Shown here: positions 31,370 through 45,331 of the stretch, piece by piece
Layout of the letters: every line of letters starts with the position of its first letter
Numbering within the stretch: the first letter of the stretch is position 1
DNA from: Trichuris trichiura
Taxonomy: Eukaryota; Nematoda; Enoplea; Trichinellida; Trichuridae
Reading direction: 5' to 3'
NCBI GenBank assembly: GCA_037903355.1
Contig: JBAJFE010000026.1
Span: 992,001-1,056,000 of the forward strand
DNA: 64,000 nt
Translations under genes and position numbers: made by a program
The notes under the pieces: generated by a model
Seen by the model: only the letters and a program-made list of their open reading frames with translations
Told to the model about the DNA's origin: nothing
Database searches by the model: none

Positions 31370-34300
31370 TCAATCACTGACCTGGCGCAAGCTTAAATTC
31401 AAAAAGAAGACAATTTACGTAGACGAATAGTAGAAATTCAAAAAGAAAAAAACATTACAAACCTGCTGCTTGCAAGGTAAATGAGCTTGCAGCGCCCTCG
31501 CCGTTGTAAAGCCAGCGTCGCACACGTCGCAGAGGAATGGTCGAGGCTGACTATGACTCACCATGTGCTCTTGGTATTCAATCATATTTGCAAACTGTTT
31601 GCCGCACATTAAGCAGAGACACAGCGCCGTCGGAATGAAGCTCCCAACGCCGGCTGGCAACGGTGTAGGCAGTGGCAGAGTTGAAGGAATGCCAATGGTC
31701 GATGCGGATACCCTATTGAACGCCCCGCTGTTCAACGCTGCCAACAAAGGATGACCAATGGCGCTACCGCACTGAGCCTGCTGCTGCATGGCACTTAAAA
31801 TAGACGCTGTCGCCAAGTGTTGACATAAATTTTGATAATTCATAAAAGCGGTCGGATTGGCAGCAACCGCCGCCGTTTGCGCCATAGCAGCCATTGTAGG
31901 GTCGGCTATATTGTTGCCAAGCATAACCCCAGCCGGACTTGCTGCCGCCGAAAAGAGCGGCCGAGACGAGATCGAGTCTTGCAACAAGGGCGGCACGTGG
32001 TTCCAATTTACGTTGGAGACGAACGCCCGTTGAGGTGACTGAGGCAGGGTCGAAGCGGCGGAAGCGGATGAAACATGCAGCTGTTTGCCTTCGTGCGACC
32101 AACCGACGGGCAGCTGAAAAAAAAGCATTGAGCCACGGGAGGTACAAAAGCATCAATACGAAAGCGACAGCACTAATGACTAACCTGCGCATCATTAATA
32201 TTTCAAATTCAAAAATGTACAGTACTGCATAGCTGATTTGCAGGGAAGCTAACGACAAAAGCACTCGTCGGGAAGGCCGATCAAGAAAAACTTTAGAGAA
32301 AGACGCTTTTCAAGCGTTCACCACCGGCAACGGGCAGCAAAAGTTGGTGCTTCTTTTTTTTAGAAAAAATAAAGTTTAGACAAGCTCGGCGAAGCGTTCG
32401 AAAAAAGCCGACAAAGCGTGCGCGAATGGACGCCGTAATTTTTGCAAAAAGCTGGAAGCGGCATTTAAAAAAACAAACAATTCCAAAAATAGGACGAACC
32501 TGCTGTTCTACGGTGGCGGCGGCGGCGGATTCGGGCAAATGATGGCGCGTCTCTTCGTGAGCTTTAGTTGTTGTAGCGACCGCTCTTTTCGCATCGGGCA
32601 GCAGACTAGCCAATAAGGACGACGATGTTGCTTGCTCGGAATGACGCTTAGCCGTTTGTTTTCGTGGCGCTGTTCCTTCGGGTGGACTAGTGACGGGACT
32701 GTTATTACTGATGCTCAGGTGGCTTGCTTCCGAGTCGCTCGTTGACGAATAGCTAAAGCCATTGCGTTCCGGATAACAGTCAGTCTTCTCTTTTCTACAA
32801 GTTTTCGCGCGTTTTGACAACGTACCCGAAGAGCTTCTAAAAAAAAGTTAAATCAACAACATGACGCCGAATGTTGAGATAAACGAACCGTCGGACTATT
32901 TTAGAAGGTGGAGATGAAAACTCGTCTGAGCAGAAATCGTAACCGTTGGACGATCGGGGCACTTCGTAGGCATGATCGGCTACGCAGTCCTTTACTCGTC
33001 CAAGAAAGTGCAACAGCAAATGCTGTCGAAGGCAGTCGCGGTTTGGATAGACGCGATCGCAGTTAGCCAAAGGACAACGAAAGTCGCGCCCATCCTTCAT
33101 AATGATATGATCGCTCAAACGATGCACCATCAATTCAATCCACGTTGGATATGTCAAATCGCACCATTGGCAAAAGTTCTTCGACACGCTTTGATTTTCC
33201 AATTTGGCCTCAATTGCAAACTCGCTAACGTTCAACGAGTTTCCACCGTTGGCGGCGACCAGACTGTTCACCCGTTTGGTCGCGTCCAAGTCGACGCAAT
33301 TCGAGGTGCTGTTGGTTGTTGGACGTTTAACCGGGATTGAATCACTGGAGGATTGGCACTTTCCAAAGACGAAGGAATCCCGAAATTCATCGCTGGTTGG
33401 CGGCACCCACACTCCGGCAACCACCGATCTACCCGAAAGTCGAATAACATTGCCCAAACTATTCAAATCGCCCGCGCACTCAACGTCAGAACGATCAGCT
33501 TGATCCAACTGAGATGAACAATCCGCTTCGAAGCTTTCCTTGGAACTGTCCAATTCACCTGCGCGATCGTTGATGACGACAGCTGAGGTAGAGTTACCGG
33601 ATATTGTTGACTTGTTGTTGTTGCTTTCCTCAGGTGAACAGCCGCCTTCTACATCTATGACCAGCTCGTCCGAGTCGTTTAAATCGTCCAAGTCGTCTTC
33701 TTCGCCCATCCTATTAATGGCGTCGTCCGACTTCTCTTCGGGCAAATCGGTTTGAGCGAAACGCTCCATAAGTCCAAGCAAACTGCGTAACGAATTTTCC
33801 CCGCTACGCGTGTCAATTTCTTGGAAGTAATGGACACCGGCCTCTTCGATACGAGCAAAAGTTCCAATAGGCACTTTGCCAACCGATTCGAGCTTCATTA
33901 TATGCAATTTGGAGCGTAAATGCTTGGCCAAATGACCATGAATACGGAAGGCAACGTCGCAGTCTGTACAAACGAATGGCCGCGGATTGCAAGCCGGCTT
34001 TTGGCTAACCGAAGCTTCTTGAGGATGATCGGACGCGTCCGCCGACAATAGTGCCCCCGAACGGTTTTGCTGCTGCGACTCTTGCGACATGGAGCCCAGT
34101 TCGTCCAAGGTTGAATGCAAATCCGGATGAGCGCAGGCCAGATGCTTCTTTAAAAGCGACCTCGAACGAAACGACGAAGAACATTCGGGACATTTGATTT
34201 CGTAACGGCGACTTGACTGCTCCAAACAGTGAACGCTCATGTGCAACCGAAGAAGGGCAAATTTCGTGAACTGTTTGCCGCATGTAACGCAAACTGGCTT

Positions 34301-37300
34301 TGCTTCGCTGCTCGAATTGGCGATGTACCTGTCAATATCTCTTTGCGCATTGTCGCTCGGCATGGACGCTTCGTCCAAAGAGCCAAGAACCGAAGGAATC
34401 GAGCCGGCTCCACCACTGTCAACAATGGACGAGAGGGCAAGTCGGGAAGCGACCGGATGCTGTAAGGTGCAGTTGCTTTCGGCGGCAACGTTCGCCACCT
34501 TACCGTCGGTCGACTGTTGAGACGAAGTGGGGGCGCTTTCGCATCTTTTCAAACTTTGCTTAACCGCATCATCTAACGATGAGCAGACGACGACCGAGGG
34601 CGACGACACTTCAGCCAACGCGCCTATTGAAGGTGTACAAAGTTAAGCCAGATGGCGCCACTATCAGGACAAATGATTGGCAAAAGGAAGGAAGGAAAAA
34701 AAGATACTCCGTCACATTACAATGCGCGAAGTTGCAAAAAACAACCGGCGAGAATTTTTGCTCGCCGGTTGTAGGCCGAACGATCTTATGCTTTTGTTTT
34801 TTTTCTTTAAAATTATCACTTTAAGCGGCGCGAGAATGATTAAAAATGTAGACGGAGAGAAGAGAATGAAATAACTTTTTTCTACCTGGGCTACCGCTTC
34901 GCCACGGGGATGCCGACGCTGCGGGCTGCCTGCAAATAACGAAGAAATGAGTGACAGCCGATGATAGATAGAAAAACGGCAATAATGGCAGCAACGGTTC
35001 TGCCAGCGTGCGTGCACGGAAAAGTTCAACAGCTCGTCGTCCGTCAATCGAGCGCGCGCAGGTAGAGTCCATCAGAGGGAGTAGTCACGCGACCGCAAAG
35101 CGGCGGCTAACAATGAAGAACCAATAGACTCTACCACTGACAGCGGCTACGGCAGAGAGGCGTTTAACACCACCACCGTCGCAACCACTACCACCACCAC
35201 CACCACCATCATTATCACCTTCATCACTACTGGCAGCGAAAAGGAAAAACGAGATTTGCCGCCAGAGAAGCAAACAGCGCCTTATCGTCGCGCCAGATCA
35301 ATTGGCAAAAACGCCGCGCTGTCGGGTCACAATGACGCGTCAAACCGTCAGGCATTAAGATGTGTTCTAAAGCTCTGAAAGGTGACCGTTTTCGACTTCT
35401 TTTCTCACGGCTATTGCTTGGCCAATTTCACCTTCGCAAAGAAGTGAAAGTACAAAGAGTGCTATATTGTCAACACCTATCAAGGAACTTCGGCTAAACG
35501 CGAAACGTCCCGACAAGACACCATTAGCTTTTCCAACGAAGAAACACAACCTAAAGTGCGAGAATGGCCAAAGAATTCAAGGCTACATTTATTCGAACAT
35601 GAACATCTATTATGGTTACTGTGGATTATGCTAATTTTTTGACATTTTGAATTTAGCCCGCCAACAGTGACTGCACGCCTACGCAAAGCGATCTCATTTG
35701 CCGTATTGGTTGGTGGTTAGCATTTCAATACGCACGGGCTTATTCGCTCCAATTTATCCAAACGTAAACGAAAGTTGATAAGTAACGGAAAAACTAAGCT
35801 TATGGTGACAAGTAGCTCGCAGCTAACTCGTTCTGTCAACTGTCGCTTACCAGATTAGTCAAAACTTTTCGTCCCAAGGAACTACATGCTCAGATACTTA
35901 TGCTAACCCTCATTTACAAAGAATGCCGAATTCACGTGCCAACTCTACATGGGAATATTGAAGATCGAAAGAGTTGAAACATCGCTTTCAGTTAACCTCT
36001 TTTGGTGCATTGCCTCCTTTCGAAAGAAGGCGAAAAACTGAAGTTGCGACGGCAACAAACTTCATTGGCAAGCCGTAATGCGACATTTACAACTTTTGGC
36101 GGTTAAAGACTTTTTTAAAAAATTATTTCGGCTTATTCCCACTTTTGGTTGCGACCTAATTAAAGGAAACGCGTCAGCAACGTACTGAGTGCTCTCTGCG
36201 CGCTGGTTCGCAAGCGGATGATTTTTGCATATGAGCCGCAGTATTGGCAAAGTACCTAATTACGCAATACGCTATGCCGCTTCTTACGAACGCTTACCAG
36301 GTGGCAGTGTCCTCTTGTTCGGTTGCTGATCCTGTTGTAGCGTCGCTTATTGCTCCCACATCGTCGTACTCGTCGTCTTCATCGTATTCATCTTCTTCTT
36401 CTTCGTCGTCTTCTTCTTCGCTCAAATCTTCCTCTGCTTCTTCGGGAAAGTCATCATTCTCTACAGCGTCTTCAAAGCTTGTTTTTACGGGTGATTGACT
36501 TTCCGCGGACGGTTCGCCGTCGGGAATCCGACCAACTTGATCGCGTTTGCATCGTTTTCGATGGGATTTCGATTTCAAATGCTTTGTCAGATTACCCTTT
36601 GTTTTGAAGCTGAACGAGCACTGACCGCAAGAATACGGTCGAACGTCCAAATGGCAGCGCAGATGCTTCTTCAGCATGCTTGGCTTTTTGCATCGTATTC
36701 CGCATCGATCGCACACGTAACGGCCGAATCCTCGACCGCGAATGTATTTCGGCATATCGGCGCTACGCTTTGATCCTTCCACGCGACCAGTCGAACTTGA
36801 AGCATCCAATACAGTCAACTGCGTTTGCTCGATTGGACAATAATCGCTGGTCGTACATGATACGGACCGACCGTCGTCGCCTGGATCCATTTTTATTTGC
36901 TCTCTTCCGGCGGCGGCGGCGGCTAACTGTTGACGAATGGCCGACGGATTGGAATTGCGACTTTTGCACAATCTCCAATAGGCCGAATGGGTGACATGCA
37001 AATTGCCCATCTGTTTGGCGGCAATTGTGTAGCTCAACGGGGAATGCTTTTGCCTGAGCCGATAGCAGCCCATTAGCAGAATGTTCAAGTGAGAGTCGCG
37101 TCGATTGCGCACGATTCTCGTACCGGTCGGATTGACTTTTGGCATCCAATTGGTCCAAACCGATTCACCCGATTCGAATATGCGTCGATGGAAAACCGGC
37201 CTTCTTCGAACGGTACAAAAGGTCGTCTGAGCTATCAAAGCTTGCGCCTGCGACGTGCGAAGCGGCTCCAAGTCAACTAGTCTTGGCACATTCACCGTAT

Positions 37301-38522
37301 TGCAATACGGGTACATACGTTCAGTTCTGCTAGTACAAGCAGCAACCTGCTCATCAATTTGTCCTACTGTACGATTTAAAAATAAATTCGACGCTTCGGT
37401 CGAAGCAAGGGACGCTTCCGAAGTTGCCGACGCGCTCTTGGGCGATAAAGACGATCTGTTGGAGGAGGAACACGTCGGCATTTCGGACCGATGGGCACAG
37501 CGAATTTCGTGAGCTCGAACGCTGTCCATATTTCTGAAACCAACTTTGCAATAAGCGCACTTATGGAAGCAATGATCAACATCGGCGCTTGATTGTTCGC
37601 TACTCTTTTTTGAGGCATCTTGATTTCTTTGCTTAAAAGTGGCAAGCAAACCCAAATCAACCAACGACTGACTACGCGTTGACTTGACTGTAGTGGACGA
37701 TTGTCTTTTCGACGAAGTGGACGACGAAGTGGACGACGAAGTTGAGCCGGTTGAATGATCCAACGAGCCGTAATGTTGTCTAGTGTAGGAACGTCTTTTC
37801 AACAGTACCGGCGATGGTTCCAACAAAGCCTCATTTTCCGAGATTAATCTTGTAATGTGCTCTTCAACAGCTTTATGGTTGACGGCCGTATTGGAAGACC
37901 TTCGAATTACCGAACTACTACTAGCGCCACTGTTGGCTATTGTACCCTCTTCGGATGAGGAAGAAGCGGACAGCGACGACATGCCGCTCCACGATTCACC
38001 TCCGCTACTGCTAGACGAAAGTGTTGCACCTAATGGCTGCTTCGTTTGATCAACGGCCGAACATGTCGCTTTATCGTCGCTTTTGAAGTTAGGCGCCGAA
38101 GCGGTCGATGGAAATGCCGCCATTATGGTAAATGGCGACGCGTAAACTTTAGGCAACAACATTGACGACGACGACGACGACGTAGCAGCAGCCGTAGCCA
38201 CTGTAGAGGGCGGTGCTAATGGGTAGCCGGCCATCAAGTAGGAGCAGCCAAGAGCAGATGCGTAAGGACCAGTTGCAGCCCTGGCCAACGCGGCAGCGTA
38301 CTGCTGCTGAGCAACCGCATATTGGGAATAAAAACGTGAAGCGGCGGCGGCGGCGGACAAGTTCGACTCGGTGAGATCGCCGACCAATGGTCGCCCCTGA
38401 TCGGCACCTGACACCGCCGGCGCCACGTCAATCACCAGCTTGTCCTCGCAGTCCTCCTCCGCCAAGTGGTCAACGCTCAATTCGGTTCGACTAGCGGCCG
38501 TTATTGCCATTCTCTCGCTCAT
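31370..38522 (-). CDS. sma-9: Schnurri / SMA-9-type C2H2 zinc-finger transcription factor
   Basis: Six exons join in phase: 36298-38522, 34886-34929, 32889-34623, 32500-32836, 31463-32113 and a putative last one of four codons at 31370-31381. They give 1667 residues. Exon 1 holds low-complexity Ala/Ser/Gln stretches, then the paired ZAS fingers ([45 protein letters not shown]) and a long acidic run. Exon 3 has three fingers, including the Schnurri signature [25 protein letters not shown], then two more. Exon 5 has a final CLMCGKQF finger and a second finger, FLCDVCD, whose last His is unclear. Schnurri proteins partner SMADs in TGF-beta/BMP signalling; SMA-9 controls body size and patterning in C. 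elegans. The 44-nt exon 2 was found only because phases demanded it. The last exon is the weakest part. Confidence 0.88.
34741..34772. repeat. Perfect 12-bp inverted repeat with 8-base loop, in an intron of the SMA-9 gene
   Basis: ACAACCGGCGAG and CTCGCCGGTTGT are exact reverse complements around AATTTTTG. The stem is GC-rich and would be very stable in RNA. It lies between exons 2 and 3. It is followed by poly-T runs on the plus strand. Confidence 0.9.
35160..35216. repeat. (CCA)n/(GGT)n-type trinucleotide repeat in intron 1 of the SMA-9 gene
   Basis: An imperfect run of CCACCACCG and ACTACCACC units ending in CATCATTATCACC. Confidence 0.8.
36366..36470 (-). repeat. Acidic-run coding repeat (GAA/GAC) in SMA-9 exon 1
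   Basis: Imperfect TTC/GTC trinucleotides on the plus strand encode a Glu/Asp-rich stretch of about 35 residues ([23 protein letters not shown]) after the ZAS fingers. Confidence 0.85.
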
Positions 38523-41500
38523 TCAAACCTGCCAAAAATGGACAACGTCAGCTTTCCAACCGAACAAAGCTGGCAACAAAAATACATGCGACCACGAAAT
38601 ATCAAACCTGCTTATCATTCATACTGTACATAATTCAAATGCGCGTCCGTTGGACGCCACTGGAAGCGCACGCCGACGCTACGTTCCAAGAAAAGGCTTA
38701 TAATTGTTGGCAAAAGGCCAAGATGACAATTTGAAAAGAAAATGCATGGCGGCGACGGCCACTTGCGGTTGTTGATTTGCAACAACTTCGGCGAAGAAGG
38801 GGGAGGCACCCTAGGCAACGTTACAGTATGACGACATTATACGTCGCCCAACGAGCTCGACAATGGCAAAACAAACATTGCTTCGGGCAAACAGGCCAAT
38901 GGTGGTGGTGTCCGTTCCAAAATGGGCCCAGATGCCATCGGAGCCGGTTAGGGCAATGTTCGTGTGGGCTAAACGGCGGAGGCGTAAAACAAGTTGCTAT
39001 TTGCCGGTCGTCCGCTGCAGCAATGATGGCAATGCAGTGCTGCTGCCGCTGCTGCGGGCAGACGAAGAGAAAGAGAAAACAACTGGTTCGCCTAATCAAC
39101 CAAAAGGCTAAGAGAGAGAGAGGGAGAGGGAAAGAATCGCGCGCGCACAGCTGCGGCTGGCAACGACAACGTCCGCAGAGATGAGATGGCACCAATGCAC
39201 TTTATGGGTGCTCGTCCCATTCTTGCTCAACGTAAGATAGGCGTAACCGCCGAGCGCATTTCAATGAGCAATATGCGTAACCAATTGGCATATTGTTTTT
39301 TTTACCGAAAAATCGTTCCTCCAATCGGACATGTTGTCGATTCGAACACGAGAAGACAAACAGTCGCCGCCAAATGGGCGACGAAGAGACAGAGAGAGAA
39401 GTGAAAACAGTGTCGCTTATCGATCACTCGTCGGTTCGTCGATTGAGCGGCATTTAGCGCTTATCGATTGAAGAAAAAATTTTACTACTTAGAGATCCCA
39501 AAGCGAAATCAGACTAACTGCTTACCTCAACAATGCGGTCAGTGCAATGCGGCACGACGTTGTAGCGGTCCATTTATGAAAAAAACTCGGTACGAACTGC
39601 TGCTGCTGCTCATTGGCGGTGGCGGCGGCATCAGTTTTCGCAATTGGCAGACCAACGCGAAGCCATGGCAATCGTGCTCGCGAAAAGAATATGTTCTGAA
39701 AAATGGTTAAATAAAAAAATATGCGCTCAAACTGTGACGAAGAGGAAAAGTCTCCAACTGACGCAACGTCAACGGGCGAAATGACGTTGCGCGCGCGCGA
39801 GCAGCGAGCGTGAGAAAGTGTGCGACGATAGGCGCGCGTAACCATTGGCGAACAATATTTTCTCCCATACAACAGCAGCAGCAGCAATCGACGTTGCGCA
39901 TCACCGATCGAAGAGCCAACAATGCTTCAATCTGTCGATAGTCAAAAGACACCGCCGATGACACATCTCAAACACAACGCGTCGCCATAAATGTAGTCAT
40001 TTCCCAAAGAATGAACAACAACTGAGCTAGACAGCGCGTGATCATCACCTCTTCAACACTTGGCAAGTCAGTGTCCGGTTATCAGTAGCGCCATGAGCGT
40101 TTAGCACAATTTCCAATAATTTGAACCTGCAAATCATCAATGGCCAACAGAAGGAAGACAAAGAGCTGCTATCGTTGCTTGCTGCTGCTCGTAGCGACCT
40201 CGCTGTGCCTCTCTCTTTCTCTCTGCTCGGCAATGCACAGTCGCAGTTGGATGGTGTCAATTTGTTCACGTGGTCGACCACGCGGACAAGCGGAGAACCA
40301 ATTGAAATGACGCAAAAAGAATTTAACAGCGCGCGCAGTCGCGGCAATATAGTCCAGACGAGCTCGCGCCAAATGAGTCATTCTCCAACGAACGCTCAGT
40401 AGTCAGTCCCCTTAAGGACGTTGCGACAAAGGTGCAATCGATTGATTCGACGAGCGAAGAGAGTAAAGTTTGGCTTTTCCTTGTTCGCTTGGCGGGCTCC
40501 TCTTCATCGATTGACGCCGCCGAATCAAAATTCCTTTTTCAAGTTGTCCCGGCGTATATAATAGCTAAGCGACTGAACTTAAAAGTGCCCTTCTGGTCAA
40601 GACTTCTGTCAATATTTATGACGTCACCATATGGTTGTACAGCAGCAGCGCCATCTACGCTGACCAAAATGCTGTCGTCACTTGGAGCAACTGGGCAAAT
40701 TGGCCGTGTCAAGTGGTGACGTCTGGTTGACGCGTAAAATGTACGGACGTGTTGTGTTGGCCAACTGACGACTAAGAGCATCAGCCGTTGTTGGCTAATG
40801 GTAATTTGTGAGTTAAATTTTTCAATTCTATCCGTCAAGCTGTCAAAGCGGCGTCTGTCGGCATCGTCTGAGAATGCGAAGACTTACTAAAGTCGCTTGT
40901 CCAACTGGAGCCAATGGCGATGCATGAGAAGAGGCGCTTCGTGATGGCCGGCGTGAAAGGTCACCGCTACTGGAGTGGGGCGCGTCAACTTTTCACGCAA
41001 ACAATACGGTTAAACTTACAGCGCCACCTTTTGAAACCTGATTATATTGTCTCCATATAAGGACAGCCGGAAAATGCGGCGCTAAAAGCTCTGTCAACCG
41101 TCCGTACACTTTAAAACGTCACTTCCAATACTGAAAGAAGAATAATCTTCTTAGGAAGAGCATTTTTTAACTTTTCAACGCGCGAGCTAGTCGCGCGATT
41201 TCAGCGCAGATTTTGGGCGATTGATCCCTCCAACAGCTCAGCGCGACTTTCCTGTTTGACTTGCGCGTAGGATGTCAAAACAAACTGTCACTCGTTTAAC
41301 GGCGGGGCGGCGGCAGTCGGTCCGTTTGCAAAAGCCCGTTTGGGCGGATGCGAAATTAACAATCGCCCAGTGCACTGGCGAGAGCGTCCGACCGACTGAG
41401 CCAGCGGCGGCGCGGTCAAATGGGATTCGCAAAAACCGATGAATAAAAGCGACACGTTAGCATTGATCAAGCTTGACAACCTGCTTATCGGTTAAAAGCT

Positions 41501-42812
41501 GATTGGTTGATTTTTTAAATTCTTCGGCCAATCAGTTATCCGCCTCCGAACAGCGCAGACGAATTAAGCGCATAGCAGCTAGGTGAAAGCGCCAATGGGT
41601 CGGCTAAGTGTTTCGCCAAAATAGGATACTTCCAATAGGCTCAAAACAGATATGCGCTCAGTAAAAAGCTCGCTTGCGAAATTCACTGCGTTTAGCTGTT
41701 GAAACAAAAAAGAGCCTATACGACATTGCCGGATAATATTATCTCAAGGCTAGCGTGCGGGATGGGCAAGCAAGTGGAAAAGAGTGCTTACGCTTTCAGT
41801 CGCTTGTTAGCGTGTCCTGAAGAGAGAAAGAGATAGAAATTGAAGGCAAAATAATTTTCTATTCAACGCTGCTAGAGCTACGAACTATGCGAACTGGACA
41901 AACACAAGCAAAATGGACGCTTAGGCGTGGCGGCTGCAATTTGAAATGCCAATGAACGGCCGCAGGACAAGTGCACATCTTGTACGACAGTTAAGAAAGG
42001 AAAAAACGTCCGACTATAGGCGAACAAGAGGCGTATGCAAATTTACTGATAGCCATAAGGCGCGTGCCTGGAAGTACTTACCGTCATTTGTCGCCTACGA
42101 AGCAAAGAAGTGGAAGGGAAATGCCAGTAGCGACCAGCAGCAGCAGCAACAACGGCAGGAGAGATGGAAGGTTTGAAGTTTTGGCAAAAAGCGCTCCACT
42201 TTCCGTCAAAACCGGATTGGAGCTGGTCAAAGCGTTGTCCAACGATTCTGTGTCCAAACCATAAGACAACGAAGACGATAACGACGACGATAGGTCGACC
42301 GAGACGATGGTGCCAACACGTCTTTTCGATGACCCAGCCGACCCTTGCCGCTAGTCAACAGCAGCAATCTCTGCGAGCAACAATGGGAAAGCCCAGAGAG
42401 GACGTTCCCACGCAAGGGAAGCGCGCGCGTAAAAAATAGACCATACTTGAGGAAGTAAATTGGAAAAATCTGGAATCGACCCCGCCCGGACAAGTCGAAG
42501 CAGCGACGCGTCAATTCTCCCATAAAAGATGGAAAACCGGACGCCAAGGACGTCAGAGAATGCATTCCTTCGCCTTCGTCCGCCGGGTCAAAGGTGGAAA
42601 TAGGCCCGTCGACGATTGGCTAATCGACTAGCCAATCAGCTGATGCGAAACTTTAGCATCACTCATTGCGTACGGCGAGAAGAAACCGCTACGGCTTTCC
42701 TGTTACTCGTAACAACGGCGCAAAAACAGATCAACAAATTAAAACTGCGCTAAGCGTATCAAACTTGACGACTGCAACAACGGCAGAAATCAATTGTAGC
42801 TGTACAAGCACG

Positions 42813-42826
42813 CGCGCGCGCGCGTA
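42813..42826. repeat. (CG)n dinucleotide tract
   Basis: An alternating CG run (ACGCGCGCGCGCGCGTA) of a type able to adopt Z-DNA; similar short runs lie near 39792 and 43343. Confidence 0.8.
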
Positions 42827-45331
42827 TGTGTGCGAAAACGTTGCACCGCGTGCGAACGACGCGTTACCGAGGGAAAGCTCGCGCATGCTCGTTGCACAGT
42901 TGGCTCTCTATTGGTCGCATGCTGGCAGACAGCTTAGCTGCTCGCTGATTGGCCAACGATGGTCAAAGAGCCAAAGGTCATTGGCTTTACAAAAGGGCTC
43001 ACGGTCCAGCCGGAAGGTCAATTTTCTTCTCACGATCAGCGGGAAAGCCCGGCACGAAGCTTTGCTCTAATTCGTCGCATGAGGGACGTTGGCCAAACTT
43101 TGTCGATCGATTTTGAAAGCAGTGATTGATCCACGTCCGCCTACGCTTATTAGCTGGCCCATACTCTGTTCGTGCTCTTATTAGCGAAAGGGAAATTACG
43201 CGCAGAGTTCGAAGGAAGGTTAAAGAAGGGAAAAGTCAATACAGCTGTTGGCCTGCGCGTGACGAAAGCGACTGGAAATTGGCGGCAGACCGCAAGCGGC
43301 GCCACGTCACATTGCTGTGCAAACGATCGCGAATAAACAATCGCGCGCGCGCGCTGAGTGTTGGCCAAAATTTTCTCTAAACAAAAGTGATCCTCTAGAA
43401 GGGCGGCACTAGCGTTTATCAACGGAAAAAAAAGCTTAAGAAGAAGACTTTGCAAGAAAGCAGCCGGCTGACGGAACAGACGCGTCAGGCTGGCGTCAAT
43501 GAAAGCATCCAAGCAGCTAAGCTGCGAAAAAATAGCTGATAGAGAACATATTTTTTCGAAAGGATGTTCAGCTGTCCAGATGAAAGGGACCGAAAAGTTG
43601 AAAGAATTATCGAAGAAGCTGCCAATGGGATCGCCTGAAAAAGGAGCAGTGAGTTCTGAAAATTTTTTTTGCTTTACCCACAGGAGGCGATGATCAACGA
43701 TTGGCAGATGGCGCCTATGTTCGCTTGAACTGGTAGGGATTTTCCCGTCGGACGTCTCTGAGAAATAGCCACCTGCGTACGGAAGACTATTACCCAAAAA
43801 GTCCCATTGTACGCCAGCAGCATGAAAGCTGGTCAGATTTGCGAGACCACTGCAATTGTATCGGCTTAACAAAACAGCTGGTCTCCTACCACTTATGGCA
43901 AGCTCTCAGTCAAAGTATTGGCCCGCCCTATGGTTGCTACGATGGCAACATTTGCTCGGCCAAACAACGCCGGAAGGTCACAAGACGTCACGGCGCCGCG
44001 CGCGCGACAGACGTCCTCAAGTAGACGGCTTCTCTCACTGAACTCCGTCTGTAGCGGCGTAGCGAGCGCGCGCTACGATTTGAGTGGAGGAAAAAGGCAA
44101 CGCTTCTATCAGAAATTTGCATAACTCTCCGACACGCAAAGTTTTTCAAATTCAAACGGTGTCATGTGACAGACGCGGCGTCTACGAATTTGAACTTTTA
44201 AAAAAATTTGCATATTGAACATATAAGCGAAACCGTCGATGCAGCTTCTTTCGGTGCCATTAAAAAGGCATATCGCACTGGTTAAATGATTTCGGTTGAA
44301 AAATCGAACTCGCAACAGTAACAGTTACGAATAAGCTGACAAAGAGGAAAAAAGGGCGATTCAACAAGTTTACATTTATGCCGATTGAAAAGCTAAGCCA
44401 ACTGAAAAGTTGCGAATGTTAATTCTGCAAAACCTCGCCTAGTAAAGTTGTAGCGCAAAGCTTAAAGGTGATGTAACTAACGGGAAACTGATTTTAAAAA
44501 TTATTTATCAAGCAGAACTTGCAACCGTAGCAGCGATTGCGTTAAGCGGTCAAACAGCCTCGTTAACCGAAGCATTTTCGTTTAACAAAATACGTGTTGA
44601 GATAAGAAGGTCCGTTTCTCGTGAAAGATTTCAAATTTGAAAAGTACGAGTTGAAGCAGACCTTCAAAAGCAGCTTAATTCAATTTCCTTTCCTTCTACG
44701 GAAACGAGAACGCTTTTTTGTCTGCCATTTTTTTGCAAAAAAATAGCCAAAAACCAGTAGGCAAAAATTGCACTTTATTTTCGTCAACAATTAATGCATA
44801 CAGCTTTGTAAGGGGGCTGAGCTGTCGCGGTTTTCCGGTTCCTAAACAATTTCTTATTACTATACATCAACGACGACGCAAAGGAATGAGGGACGTTTTG
44901 TAACGAAGTTCTTTATTGTTTTGTTTTTGTTGAGCTCTGCCGGCTGTTGACAAAACAAGCAGCTTTTCGAATTCGTCAGCTTACGCGAATTCCTGCATCT
45001 TTTCTCCAAAATATGCAAAAACAGGAATTGCGAAAGTAGCGAACGACCGTTTGGTTATTTTAAACTTTGCGCGAAGCCTTAACAAAATTTTGAGCTTGAT
45101 CCTGTTGGCTTTCGATGCAAGCTTCGCCTCCCATTCATTTGAGGACAATTGTTTGAAAAGAAGGGAAAAGTGGCGCGCGCAGCATGAATGAAACTTTTTC
45201 AACGTTCCTCCTAGCTGCGTTTTCTTTAACTTGTAACTGCATTCCCGCCGAGAAGGACGGAAAGGGAGTAAACAAATAAAATCATTGCAACACGGACGTT
45301 ATCGAAGCAAGAAGATTAAACAACTTTAAAA

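Noticed and set aside
32170..32200. AATGATGCGCAGGT, like the repeated TAF4 intron motif; similar copies near 11722, 24887 and 63652
   Set aside because: The flanking sequences share nothing beyond the short core and the reading frames differ, so they are probably chance matches of CAGGT sites.
38777..39195. Plus-strand 135-codon and minus-strand 124-codon ORFs rich in Arg, Gln, Cys and Leu
   Set aside because: They are mirror images in low-complexity GC-rich DNA with GA and GC repeats. The protein sequence is repeat-driven, with no domain.
44200..44285. Plus-strand AIKKAYRT, recalling a J-domain helix
   Set aside because: The surrounding frame has no HPD motif and ends at once; the match is too short.
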